DNA from: Paenibacillus sp. FSL R5-0912
GTDB lineage: Bacteria > Bacillota > Bacilli > Paenibacillales > Paenibacillaceae
DNA: 64,000 nucleotides
Direction of reading: 5' to 3'
NCBI RefSeq assembly: GCF_000758605.1
Contig: NZ_CP009282.1
Location: 1,674,001-1,738,000, forward strand
The translations under genes were made by a program, and so were the position numbers. Shown here one piece after another: positions 44,830-53,584 of this stretch. Numbering within the stretch: the first letter of the stretch is position 1; every line of letters begins with the position of its first letter. The notes under the pieces were generated by a model. That model was given only the letters and a program-made list of their open reading frames with translations. It ran no database searches and was not told the origin of the DNA.

Positions 44830-45758
44830 TGGGAGAGATGGTATCTATTATCGACAAAATAACACTTACAGAACATCTCGAAATTAAAAGTGGAAAATGG
44901 AAAACGTTGAGTTGGTTTCTGTTAGCAAATGCAGCTATTCTATTATCTTTATCGATTATTTCTGGAGGTGCGTTGATCGGCATCTTTCCTTTCGTTCTTT
45001 TGGCAAGCTGTACTTTGCCTTTCATTTCTTTATGTTTGTCCCGTTGGATGGCTAAGCGTGCACACCAAATGTATATAGTGGATCAGGAACATTTTCAAAG
45101 CGATGCTGAACACCATCTTTTCACTCTCGTTGAGACGTTAAGTATGAAGGCAGGTCTCGGGAAAACACCCCAAGTCGGGATATATAGAAGTGATGATATA
45201 AATGCTTTTGCTACTGGAGTCACAAGGAATCGTTCCTTAGTCGCATTCAGCTCGGCAATCTTGGAGAACATGGATGAAGAAGCACTTGCTGCCGTTGCCG
45301 CACATGAAATTGCCCATATTGCGAATGGAGATATGCTAACCCTTACACTAGTTCAAAGTGTTATCAACTCTGTGGTTATGTTGTGTACTTTGCCTTTGCA
45401 ATTGCTAGAATGGTTCTCCCGCTTCTCGGAGCAGGGTTCCCGGATGATGATTTGGGTAATTACTCTCACAAGACTTCTGTTAACAGTGATACTTATGTTT
45501 TTGGGAAGCTTGCTGGTAAAAGCCTTTTCAAGACATAGGGAATTCAAAGCAGACCATCTGGCTGCTCAATTGCTGGATAGCCATTCGATGATAAGCGCTT
45601 TGGAATATTTAAAGCATCAAACGCCGGTTACCCCACCGAATCAAAAGGCATATGCTGCCTTCAAAATTCACACTTCAAGCAGTTGGCTTGATATTTTATC
45701 CACACATCCTTCAATTGATCGAAGAATTGAGGCTTTAAGGAGCCATTCATTAATGTGA
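44826..45758 (+). CDS. HtpX-like M48 family membrane metalloprotease
   Basis: 310 residues from ATG 44826. Membrane helices lie near 30-50, 52-72, 180-200 and 215-235. The zinc site is intact: AVAAHEIAHIANGD (HExxH, about 160-164) and EFKADHLAAQLL (third ligand Glu, about 239). The preceding AFATGVTRNRSLVAFSSAIL is typical of HtpX. It would degrade membrane or misfolded proteins at the inner face of the membrane. Coupled to the membrane OB-like protein and followed by a terminator, so it is separate from the dynamin operon though only 220 bases away. Confidence 0.88.
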   Translation: MMGEMVSIIDKITLTEHLEIKSGKWKTLSWFLLANAAILLSLSIISGGALIGIFPFVLLASCTLPFISLCLSRWMAKRAHQMYIVDQEHFQSDAEHHLFTLVETLSMKAGLGKTPQVGIYRSDDINAFATGVTRNRSLVAFSSAILENMDEEALAAVAAHEIAHIANGDMLTLTLVQSVINSVVMLCTLPLQLLEWFSRFSEQGSRMMIWVITLTRLLLTVILMFLGSLLVKAFSRHREFKADHLAAQLLDSHSMISALEYLKHQTPVTPPNQKAYAAFKIHTSSSWLDILSTHPSIDRRIEALRSHSLM

Positions 45759-45793
45759 TTTTTGAGGTGTGCAGATTTCAATTACACTACTCT

Positions 45794-45821
45794 AAGAGAC
45801 TCTGTACATAGAGTCTCTTTT
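45794..45821 (+). terminator. Rho-independent terminator after the M48 gene
   Basis: AAGAGACTCT (45794-45803) pairs exactly with AGAGTCTCTT (45810-45819), followed by TT. It separates the protease operon from the dynamin operon. Confidence 0.85.
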
Positions 45822-45859
45822 ACCTGACATTTTTCTAGCTGATTCTATTGAAATCAACA

Positions 45860-45888
45860 TTTACAGACATTTCTAATTACTATAGAAT
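45860..45888 (+). promoter_or_regulatory. Sigma-A-like promoter of the dynamin operon
   Basis: TTTACA (45860-45865) and TAGAAT (45883-45888) are separated by exactly 17 bases. It lies about 90 bases before the first gene. No LexA-type box is present here. Confidence 0.6.
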
Positions 45889-45978
45889 AATAGTACATTG
45901 GAACCGATATTTATAGAAAATTGATTCTTGAGTCCGGAATTTATTCTCAGAATAGCATGATAAGGAGGCTCAAAATCA

Positions 45979-47523
45979 TTGAATGGTCGGATATTTGGAC
46001 AAGCTTTATTCTCACTGCATGGCAAAGATTTGAGAATCATATATATACTATGCTGTGATACAGGAATTATGGATTTATTAGGCTCAAAAATTCAAGATCT
46101 GCTTCCAGGAGATACCAATCATTTCATACAGAAGCTGGAGGAGAAAGTGACTGCTCTTCAGTATAGATCGGATGAAGATCTTCAGCTTCAGATTGTTTTG
46201 GAGATGGCGAAGAGAATGGATCTAAGGGGAGCCCATCTCAGTGCAGATCAGGAATTAGAGGAATATGTTGGGCAAATAATTATAATCGCAGAAAGACGGA
46301 TGGCTGAGCAAGATTCTCACTATAAGGGTTATAAGAATAATAATGCTGATGCGGGGCCGCTTCAATCCATGGTTCACTTCCAACTGGATCAGTTGCTTCA
46401 ACTGGCAGTGAAGGAAATAGACAGTGCTTCCGCAGATGCACGATCAGAATATGTTCAAAAAGTAGAGAAGTTTATTCAAGCCATGCCTGAAGAAAAGCAA
46501 ACACAAATCAAGCAGCAGCTTGGAGTGGATAAACTGACCAATGAGATGCTGCAAAGGATTGTTGCGACCAGCGGTGCCAGTGTCTTATTTGCAGCTATCG
46601 TGGAGGTGAGCGGATTTGCTTTCTACACCACTGCTACCTCCTTATTAGCTTCACTGGCGGGATTATTTGGTGTTACTTTGTCTTTTGGAACTTATACAGC
46701 ACTAACCTCTTTTGTAGCCGTGCTTGCGAGTCCAATTTTCCTCCTCCTTCTTTTAGGCGGTGGGGGTTTTTTCCTATATCGTTCCCAGAATCAAAAGCTG
46801 CAAAATAAGATGCTGCCTATTCTGATCCTGCAAATCACACTGCCATTTCTAAGTGGGCAGCAAGAGATTGTTTCCTATACCCCACTCATAACTCTCTGGA
46901 AAACATCCCACGATCAATATCAAATCCTTAGAACTAAAATCAGGGATATTGAAAGAACGTTGGAGGATGGGAAGAAGCAGATTGCTTCATTAACGGGCGA
47001 GATTCGAAGTAAGGAGCAGACCATCTTCGAGAACAATCTGAGCATCGAGAATGCTAAAGCTGCATTGAAGACTAAGCTGATCCAAACTGATTTGGAGCAA
47101 CTGCAAGTGTCGAATCGCTTCACAGTGCTTGCTGCTCGATATATCGAAATGAGACGTGAAGCGGGCAGTATTAGGCATAGTAAGCAGTACAATGAGGCTG
47201 GATTGATGGGATGGATAAGGGATCAGGTGAAATCCGTTTCTAATCACATGGATCTTTCGGAGCTTCAACGTAGACAAAATGAGCTGCTGAACAAACTTCT
47301 GAATGAGGTTCTTGCGGGAACTCAGGAGTGGGGAAGAGAAGAACGGGAGCGTATTTACATAACCAAACAGCATAACCAAGACCTGCGCCATCATATAGTG
47401 AAGCTGCAACGAGAGCGGGCTGATTATGAATTACAGCAAGAGCGTCAGCAAACAACACTAACTGATTTAAGAAAAGAACAGAAGAGCTATGAGCTGAGAA
47501 TATATGGATTAGAACACATCTAG
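45979..47523 (+). CDS. Membrane protein with long coiled coils, first gene of the dynamin operon
   Basis: 514 residues from TTG 45979 (AAGGAGG 10 bases upstream). The N-terminal 190 residues are helical. A hydrophobic block of two or three membrane helices follows (about 198-270; SLLASLAGLFGVTLSFGTYT, then FLLLLLGGGGFFLY), weakly recalling the membrane part of YaaW/DUF3944 proteins. Coiled coils cover about 310-400 and 440-510. No enzyme motif is visible. It probably anchors the cluster to the membrane and gives the dynamins a partner to grip. It is followed after 18 bases by a nuclease-like membrane protein. Confidence 0.7.
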   Translation: MNGRIFGQALFSLHGKDLRIIYILCCDTGIMDLLGSKIQDLLPGDTNHFIQKLEEKVTALQYRSDEDLQLQIVLEMAKRMDLRGAHLSADQELEEYVGQIIIIAERRMAEQDSHYKGYKNNNADAGPLQSMVHFQLDQLLQLAVKEIDSASADARSEYVQKVEKFIQAMPEEKQTQIKQQLGVDKLTNEMLQRIVATSGASVLFAAIVEVSGFAFYTTATSLLASLAGLFGVTLSFGTYTALTSFVAVLASPIFLLLLLGGGGFFLYRSQNQKLQNKMLPILILQITLPFLSGQQEIVSYTPLITLWKTSHDQYQILRTKIRDIERTLEDGKKQIASLTGEIRSKEQTIFENNLSIENAKAALKTKLIQTDLEQLQVSNRFTVLAARYIEMRREAGSIRHSKQYNEAGLMGWIRDQVKSVSNHMDLSELQRRQNELLNKLLNEVLAGTQEWGREERERIYITKQHNQDLRHHIVKLQRERADYELQQERQQTTLTDLRKEQKSYELRIYGLEHI

Positions 47524-47541
47524 TGCTTAATTCAGAATTTA

Positions 47542-48849
47542 ATGAGGTGCCTCGTGAAAGGAATACCTAACCCCAAGTTTTGGTCATTGTGGAATCAGCA
47601 CAAATATAAGGAAGCACTCCAAGAGCCGCTGCAACCCTTGAAGAATCAACAAACGCAAAACCCTATGCAGTCATTTTTATTTGGCAACGCGGAGGAATTG
47701 AAGCAAAGCTTTAGTATCGGTGTCATAAGCACCGGTGAGTTTTTGTTCGATTACTTTCGAATAGATCCGCTGGTGATGGAGGGGGTCGACTTCTCCAGGG
47801 CAGAAGATTTATCCTCCTTCTTTACATACTCTGAGTTTGCGGACTCGGTGAATATACAATTAGACACGGGAGATATTGCACAGATGCAGGGCTACGTAGC
47901 AGAGCGGATGGTCGCTGCAGAGCTGCAGGCCAAAGGATATGACGTTGAATTTCCGGAGACTTCCAATCAAGCTGGTTATGATCTATTGGTGGACGGAGCA
48001 CCTTTTCAGGTCAAGAATCTGTTAAGCCCTGAAGGAGTAAAAGAACATCTTCAGAAGTATCCTGATATTCCTGTTTATGTAAATGAAGAGCTGGCAAATA
48101 CCTTTGAGAACCATCCTATGGTGTATGCAACGCATGTTCAGCATGCCGAGGTGGTTCAAGCAACTAAGGATTCTTTATTGGCTGCGGAGGATCTGACTGA
48201 TTTTGAAATTCCGTACATCTCACTGCTGGTATCAACTATTTCGCAAACCAAAAGGCTCATCTTTGATGAGACCTCTTTGGGTCAAGCTGTGTTCAACGTG
48301 TTCAGCGATACTTCCTCCAAGGTAGTGATGGGGACGATTGGCCAGCATGCTGTATCAGCCGCAGGTTTGTTTTTGTTCGGTCCTGCCGGCGGATTAATTG
48401 GCAGCGGAGTAGGTGCAATTCTTGGAGCCAGCCAAGGATGGAGATTATCAATGAAGTTCAAATCGTTGCTGGCCAGGGAAGAGGAAGCAGCCTTAATTCA
48501 TGCTATTGAAGCATTAACTGAGCAGGTTCGTACTCAAGTGGATAGAAAAATAGACTATAAACAGAACAGGTTGGGACAAATCCTACGAGGGCTCGATCAT
48601 AGCGAAGCCGGTCATGTATTGGCAGAGGACTTGACGAAGAGAGCCAATGCGCAAATCGTATACGTACAAAATAAGAAGCTGGAGCTGCAAGTGCTTTTGG
48701 AAGCTGTGAGAACAGGAGAACAGCCAGTTCTCACAGCTATTGAACCCCTTCTGGGAAAAGTAGCGCAAAGTGGTGTCCACCCTCCACATTATCAGCAGGA
48801 GTTAAGAACGGTTACAGAATTAATGAAGGTTTATCTTAAGAAACAATGA
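47542..48849 (+). CDS. Restriction-endonuclease-fold protein with glycine-zipper membrane hairpin
   Basis: 435 residues from ATG 47542, which has no ribosome site; GTG 47554 after TGAGGTG is an alternative. Residues about 120-160 resemble an Mrr/PD-(D/E)XK core: YVAERMVAAELQAKGYDVEF, then AGYDLLVDGAPFQVKN (Glu, Asp and QxK in order). Residues about 265-300 form a glycine-rich membrane hairpin (GPAGGLIGSGVGAILGASQG). The C-terminus is coiled coil. A nuclease joined to a membrane insertion segment, within a dynamin operon, is unusual. It could cut DNA entering at the membrane, or the fold may serve in binding only. Confidence 0.65.
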   Translation: MRCLVKGIPNPKFWSLWNQHKYKEALQEPLQPLKNQQTQNPMQSFLFGNAEELKQSFSIGVISTGEFLFDYFRIDPLVMEGVDFSRAEDLSSFFTYSEFADSVNIQLDTGDIAQMQGYVAERMVAAELQAKGYDVEFPETSNQAGYDLLVDGAPFQVKNLLSPEGVKEHLQKYPDIPVYVNEELANTFENHPMVYATHVQHAEVVQATKDSLLAAEDLTDFEIPYISLLVSTISQTKRLIFDETSLGQAVFNVFSDTSSKVVMGTIGQHAVSAAGLFLFGPAGGLIGSGVGAILGASQGWRLSMKFKSLLAREEEAALIHAIEALTEQVRTQVDRKIDYKQNRLGQILRGLDHSEAGHVLAEDLTKRANAQIVYVQNKKLELQVLLEAVRTGEQPVLTAIEPLLGKVAQSGVHPPHYQQELRTVTELMKVYLKKQ

Positions 48850-48869
48850 CAAAGGAATGAAAACCGAGA

Positions 48870-51197
48870 ATGAATGTAACAGTGTCAGACACTTTTGAAG
48901 AGCAGATGCTCAGATTCCTGGAAAGGTTCGAAGCCTTGGATCTAAGTGATACAGCTTCGGAGAGCTATTATAAAACCAGGGCCAAAGTAATCGCAAAGCA
49001 ATTAGAAGAGAAGGAATTTCGCATTACGGTAGTAGGTGAATTCAGTGCAGGAAAATCAACATTCTTGAATGCATTGATTGGTAAGGATATCCTTCCCCAC
49101 GCGCTTACGGAAACTACAGCAACTGTAACATATATTCGCAATGTACCCGCCGGACATCCCAGCGCAGATACGATTGTCGTGCATTTTAATGATAAGCAGA
49201 AACCGGATGTTGTGCTGGATCTCCAAGAAAATCCAAATGCTCTAAAAATGTATACAACCACACAGTCTAATTTAAATGTGGTCCAGGAGATTTCGCATGT
49301 AGATGTATATGTGAATTTTAAAAGTACGGATGAAAAGGTAGTTTTCATTGATACACCCGGTCTGAATGGTGTGGCGGACGGACACCGTGATTTGACAATG
49401 CACGAGATCAAGCAGGCTCACGCTAGTATCTGTTTGTTTCATCTTCGCAGCCTGGCGCACAGTAATCTGGAATTTTTAAGAATTCTCCAAAAGCATCAGA
49501 GTTCATTTCTGTTCGTCTTGAATTTCATCGATGAAATCAAGAGTTCAGAAGGAGATAACGTAGAGCACATGCTGCATTCGTTTCAAGATCAGCTGTTTGT
49601 TAATTTGGTTGACGGGGAAAAAGGTAGGGATACCTCCCTGCGGACCTTTGGTGTGTCTGCACTTAAAGCGCTTGTGGCCAAAGATGCTGCCATCCCGAGA
49701 CTTTACAGTGGGGATTTAGTAGACTTAACACCGGATGACCGTGAGAGACTTTTGCAGGACTCCTTATTCCAGTCTTTTGAAACTTATTTATGGAATGATG
49801 TGTTGAATGGAGAGAAGAACCGGATATTTCATACTTCGTTATCCGCTGCTTTTCAGAGCTTGCTAGAGGAGCTTACAGCGGAATTGGAAAAGGCGCGGAC
49901 GTTCACTGAGATACAGCTGGATGCCAAGGAAACAAGTGATATTGAACAAAGATTAATTCAGCTTGCTGAGTTCTCTAGCAGGAATTGGGATAAGTTAACT
50001 CATTATATGAACAGCCGTCAATCAGGCCTGGAGAAGTTATTAAAAGAGAAAACTGCCCAGGATGTTGCCCTTATCCTAGAGCAGGTTCGTGAGAAGGTGC
50101 AACTGGATAATTTTGAAGCGTTTGAATTATCTATGCAGCAAAATACATACAGCAATCTGTTGCAGAACAAAATGAGTACGCTCTCCTATGAATATCACTA
50201 CTACATTTCCTCAATATTAGAGGAGATTTATCAGACCTCGATAATGAGAGCAAAAGATTATGCACCTTCGGTGGAAATAAGCACGGAAGGCACTCTAGTG
50301 ATCAAGGCTGTACAATTTGATGGAAGTGACTATAAGTTCGAGAAGCAGTTGGACAAACTGCAGGAAAAGAAGATCGCCTATTTAATTAAGACAAAAGAGA
50401 TCGTGGACGAGAAGCAAGGGATGGTTAAGGAGCTTCAGCAGATAGAGCTAAAGGTGAAAAAGGTACAGGCAGGGATTGCACAGGCCGAAGTTACTCAGGC
50501 AACGGAGCAAAATAGAATAGGAAATGAGCCAAGTATTCGCCAGTATGAAGAGACTCGTTATCGGACTAGAGAGAGGAGTAAAGTAAGTCTATTTCGTTTA
50601 TTTGGCAGCAGCACTTATGAGGAGGCCTACACGGCAACTGTAACGGATACGAGTGCAAGGGATCAATGGCGCAGAAACAAGGAGCAGATTCAGTCGAAAT
50701 ATGCCAACCTCAAGAATAGCCTGCAGCAGGAAAGTACGGAACTACGGTTAAGAAAAAAGCAATTTGAAACCAAGGCTGCGCAGTTTGCTGACTTACTGAA
50801 TTCACTTGAGACCAAGTTGCTCCACGTTGAGGAAGACATCCGCCGCGGGCAGCTTGAGTATGATGAGATTTTAATGAAAGCGAAGAACGAGTTTTTGCGC
50901 TCGGAGAAGCGGAGACTTATGGAGCAGATCGAAAAATTCTTAAATGAACAGGTATATTATGTTCTAGTTGAGACGTCTAAACAAAACGTTGAAGACAATA
51001 TGATGAATATTCGGCAACAGGTGCAGGATTTTTACGAGAAGAATCAGGCAGAGGCAAGGCATAGGCTAAATATGATGCTGCAATCCAGCAAGGAAGAAAT
51101 ACAGCAGCGGATCGCGCCTCTTGAAGCCCTGCAGGAAGCGATTTCGCAATTATATCAAAATACATTGGATATTAAATTCACCCAGGCGGGCAGCTAA
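48870..51197 (+). CDS. Dynamin-like GTPase 1
   Basis: 775 residues from ATG 48870. G-motifs are complete: VVGEFSAGKSTFLNALIG (G1, about 54-71), TETTATVTYI (G2), VFIDTPGLNGVADGH (G3, about 158) and FVLNFIDEI (G4, N-F-I-D, about 216). Long helical stretches with coiled coil follow (about 330-420 and 480-720), as in bacterial dynamin-like proteins that bind and remodel membranes. No strong membrane helix; a paddle may lie near 560-600. It is closely similar to the next gene in its G domain (GEFSAGKSTFLNAL in both), so the two look like diverged duplicates acting as a heteromer. Confidence 0.92.
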   Translation: MNVTVSDTFEEQMLRFLERFEALDLSDTASESYYKTRAKVIAKQLEEKEFRITVVGEFSAGKSTFLNALIGKDILPHALTETTATVTYIRNVPAGHPSADTIVVHFNDKQKPDVVLDLQENPNALKMYTTTQSNLNVVQEISHVDVYVNFKSTDEKVVFIDTPGLNGVADGHRDLTMHEIKQAHASICLFHLRSLAHSNLEFLRILQKHQSSFLFVLNFIDEIKSSEGDNVEHMLHSFQDQLFVNLVDGEKGRDTSLRTFGVSALKALVAKDAAIPRLYSGDLVDLTPDDRERLLQDSLFQSFETYLWNDVLNGEKNRIFHTSLSAAFQSLLEELTAELEKARTFTEIQLDAKETSDIEQRLIQLAEFSSRNWDKLTHYMNSRQSGLEKLLKEKTAQDVALILEQVREKVQLDNFEAFELSMQQNTYSNLLQNKMSTLSYEYHYYISSILEEIYQTSIMRAKDYAPSVEISTEGTLVIKAVQFDGSDYKFEKQLDKLQEKKIAYLIKTKEIVDEKQGMVKELQQIELKVKKVQAGIAQAEVTQATEQNRIGNEPSIRQYEETRYRTRERSKVSLFRLFGSSTYEEAYTATVTDTSARDQWRRNKEQIQSKYANLKNSLQQESTELRLRKKQFETKAAQFADLLNSLETKLLHVEEDIRRGQLEYDEILMKAKNEFLRSEKRRLMEQIEKFLNEQVYYVLVETSKQNVEDNMMNIRQQVQDFYEKNQAEARHRLNMMLQSSKEEIQQRIAPLEALQEAISQLYQNTLDIKFTQAGS

Positions 51198-51212
51198 AAG
51201 GAGGAATGTTTC

Positions 51213-53567
51213 GTGGATACTGAATGGATCAAGGAGCAATATGAACATAGAAAGCAGCGAGTGATGTCACTGCTGGGACAGGCACGGGATTATTTTGCAG
51301 CTATTGATATGCAGGATCAGGTGCAATCTTTTGAAACCTTATACACTCATCTGGAAAAAGGGTACTTCTCTATTGTAGTGGTAGGAGAGTTCAGTGCGGG
51401 CAAATCAACCTTTTTAAATGCACTTATGGGAGATAAGTACCTTCCTTCTTTTACAAACGAAACTACGGCTACTGTTAATTTTCTGCGGCATAAGGATGCT
51501 GGGCCGGAAGGATACGGATCGGCAATCTATTATAAGGATTTAAATAAGCAGCCGCAATATTCGGATGCCACTGCCAAGACTATTGAACGGTTTGTAAGTA
51601 CCAAGAGTGATCTTCATGTAGCGGATGAAATCGATCGGGTAGAACTTTTCCTGGATTCCAAGTTTCTAAATGATGGTGTGATGCTCGTTGACAGTCCTGG
51701 GCTCAACGGTGTGGCTGAGGGTCATAAGGAAATTACAGAGAGACAAATTGAAAAGTCTCATGCTTGTATCTTCATGTTCTCTGCGGAGCAGCCAGGTCGA
51801 AAGACGGATTTCGAATTCCTTACAAATCTAAGATCTAAGGTAGATACCATTATACTGGTCCTAAACAAAATTGATGTAGTGAAATCCAACGAACAATCTG
51901 TAGAAGATGTTATGGATAATCTGCGGGCTAACTATCGCAAGTTTTTCCCGGATCAGCCGCTGCCAGAGATCTGGCCTGTTGCCGCGTATCCAGGATTGGT
52001 CGCAAGAAGTAGCCAGCCTCTGACTTATCAGGGGAAGGACTCCCATTCCTCAGTAGAGAAGCAGCACTATCTTTCCATTTCGAGAATGGAGGCGTTTGAG
52101 CAGCGCCTATGGCGTTTTCTTATACAAGGAGAGAAAACACGCCAACAGCTCTACGCGCCAGTGGACCGGGTGAAGACGCTTTTTGTTGCACGGCTCACGG
52201 AGCTGAATGAACTTAGGCAGGACTTGCTTCAATCCGCGGATACTCAAAATATCGTATTGGAGCTTGGAGCTCTCGAAGAAGAAATACGACAAGTGGAAGA
52301 GAAGCTTACCGAGAAGAAGCAGGTTCTTTTTGAAGAGATCAATCAAATCGTGAAGGATACGCGTATTCTACTTACCAGCCGCACTCGTGATATGAAGCAA
52401 CGGCTTATCAGTGATGTGCAGGAATGGACAGATCTTGATCAGGTGCAGCAGGATATCGAGCAGTTCAACAAAAAAATAGTTAAGCAATACAATCAAGTTG
52501 CCACACAGGTGTATCAAGAGTTCATGGACGAGTTCACAGAATTGCTTCACGGCCGTTATAAAGAGTACCAGCAGCAGATCGAAAGCGAAATTTCGGCCAA
52601 GCATGAAGGGGTTAAGTTTCAGTTGCAGGGCCAGCTTGAGGCGGATTCTTTTGATTTCTATTTTGGGCTGGATGAATACTGCACTCGTAAGGACAGTATT
52701 GAGCAGGAGCTCGAAGAACTAGAGGACCGGAGTAATAAAGCGATCGATGACAGACTACATGCTGATGAGCAACGGAACCGGAAATTTGAGCTAGAGCAGA
52801 AGTTGGATGATCTGAAACAACGGGAACAGACCTACTTGGCTTCCTTCGGTCCCCGTCCCACTGTAGATCGGATAGCAGAGGAGTATACTGAAAAGAAAAG
52901 CCGTGGTGGGATTTTTGGGTGGATTGGAGACGGATTAGTTGGAAAAAAAGAAGTGACAAGAACGGATTACGTCACTGATGAAAGTGCCCGTCGCGACTAT
53001 GATGCTCATATTGCCAAGATTGAGCAGAAATTCGAACAGGAATCAAACGAATTTAAGGAGAAATTACAAGCGATACCTGACCCGCAGAAGAGTCCGGAGC
53101 AATATCGTCAAGAAATGTTGCAACTGGAGAGGTTGAACCTGAAGAAGCGGCAGGAGCAGGAGAAGATCGAGAAGGAGTTCAAGGACCAGTTCCAGAAGAA
53201 GCATGCAGCCGCTTTGCGGAAGGTTCGCAATGAGATTGAGGATTTTGTCGATAGTATGGAGAAAGAGGCCGAGGAATTATTCGTTAAGGAGCTTCGTAAT
53301 CAGCGCAACCAGTTATGTAATATTGCAGTGGATATTATCCAAAATAATCTTCAACAGCTGATCGAACAGAAGCAGAACCGGTTAATGCTTCGCAAACAGC
53401 AGTTGGAATCCTCAGTGGATGAGAAGGAGATCCTGATTCAGGGCTGTGATCAAGAGATTGAATCCATTCATGCGATATTAGCGGATGCAGTAACGCTTGC
53501 CACAGAACTGGAAATGATAGAGGTCGACACCATTTCTTCAGAAGAATATCAGTATATAGCGGACTAG
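51213..53567 (+). CDS. Dynamin-like GTPase 2
   Basis: 784 residues from GTG 51213 (AGGAGG upstream), 15 bases after the previous gene. G1 VVGEFSAGKSTFLNALMG (about 54-71), G2 NETTATVNFL, G3 MLVDSPGLNGVAEGH (about 157) and G4 LVLNKIDVV (about 216) are intact. The C-terminal part is a very charged coiled coil with a basic, Gly-rich patch (KKSRGGIFGWIGDGLVGKKE, about 560-580), a candidate membrane-touching loop. Same architecture as GTPase 1. Tandem, unequal dynamin pairs are known in bacteria and form mixed oligomers. Confidence 0.92.
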   Translation: MDTEWIKEQYEHRKQRVMSLLGQARDYFAAIDMQDQVQSFETLYTHLEKGYFSIVVVGEFSAGKSTFLNALMGDKYLPSFTNETTATVNFLRHKDAGPEGYGSAIYYKDLNKQPQYSDATAKTIERFVSTKSDLHVADEIDRVELFLDSKFLNDGVMLVDSPGLNGVAEGHKEITERQIEKSHACIFMFSAEQPGRKTDFEFLTNLRSKVDTIILVLNKIDVVKSNEQSVEDVMDNLRANYRKFFPDQPLPEIWPVAAYPGLVARSSQPLTYQGKDSHSSVEKQHYLSISRMEAFEQRLWRFLIQGEKTRQQLYAPVDRVKTLFVARLTELNELRQDLLQSADTQNIVLELGALEEEIRQVEEKLTEKKQVLFEEINQIVKDTRILLTSRTRDMKQRLISDVQEWTDLDQVQQDIEQFNKKIVKQYNQVATQVYQEFMDEFTELLHGRYKEYQQQIESEISAKHEGVKFQLQGQLEADSFDFYFGLDEYCTRKDSIEQELEELEDRSNKAIDDRLHADEQRNRKFELEQKLDDLKQREQTYLASFGPRPTVDRIAEEYTEKKSRGGIFGWIGDGLVGKKEVTRTDYVTDESARRDYDAHIAKIEQKFEQESNEFKEKLQAIPDPQKSPEQYRQEMLQLERLNLKKRQEQEKIEKEFKDQFQKKHAAALRKVRNEIEDFVDSMEKEAEELFVKELRNQRNQLCNIAVDIIQNNLQQLIEQKQNRLMLRKQQLESSVDEKEILIQGCDQEIESIHAILADAVTLATELEMIEVDTISSEEYQYIAD

Positions 53568-53584
53568 GTAGGAGGGAACCAAGC

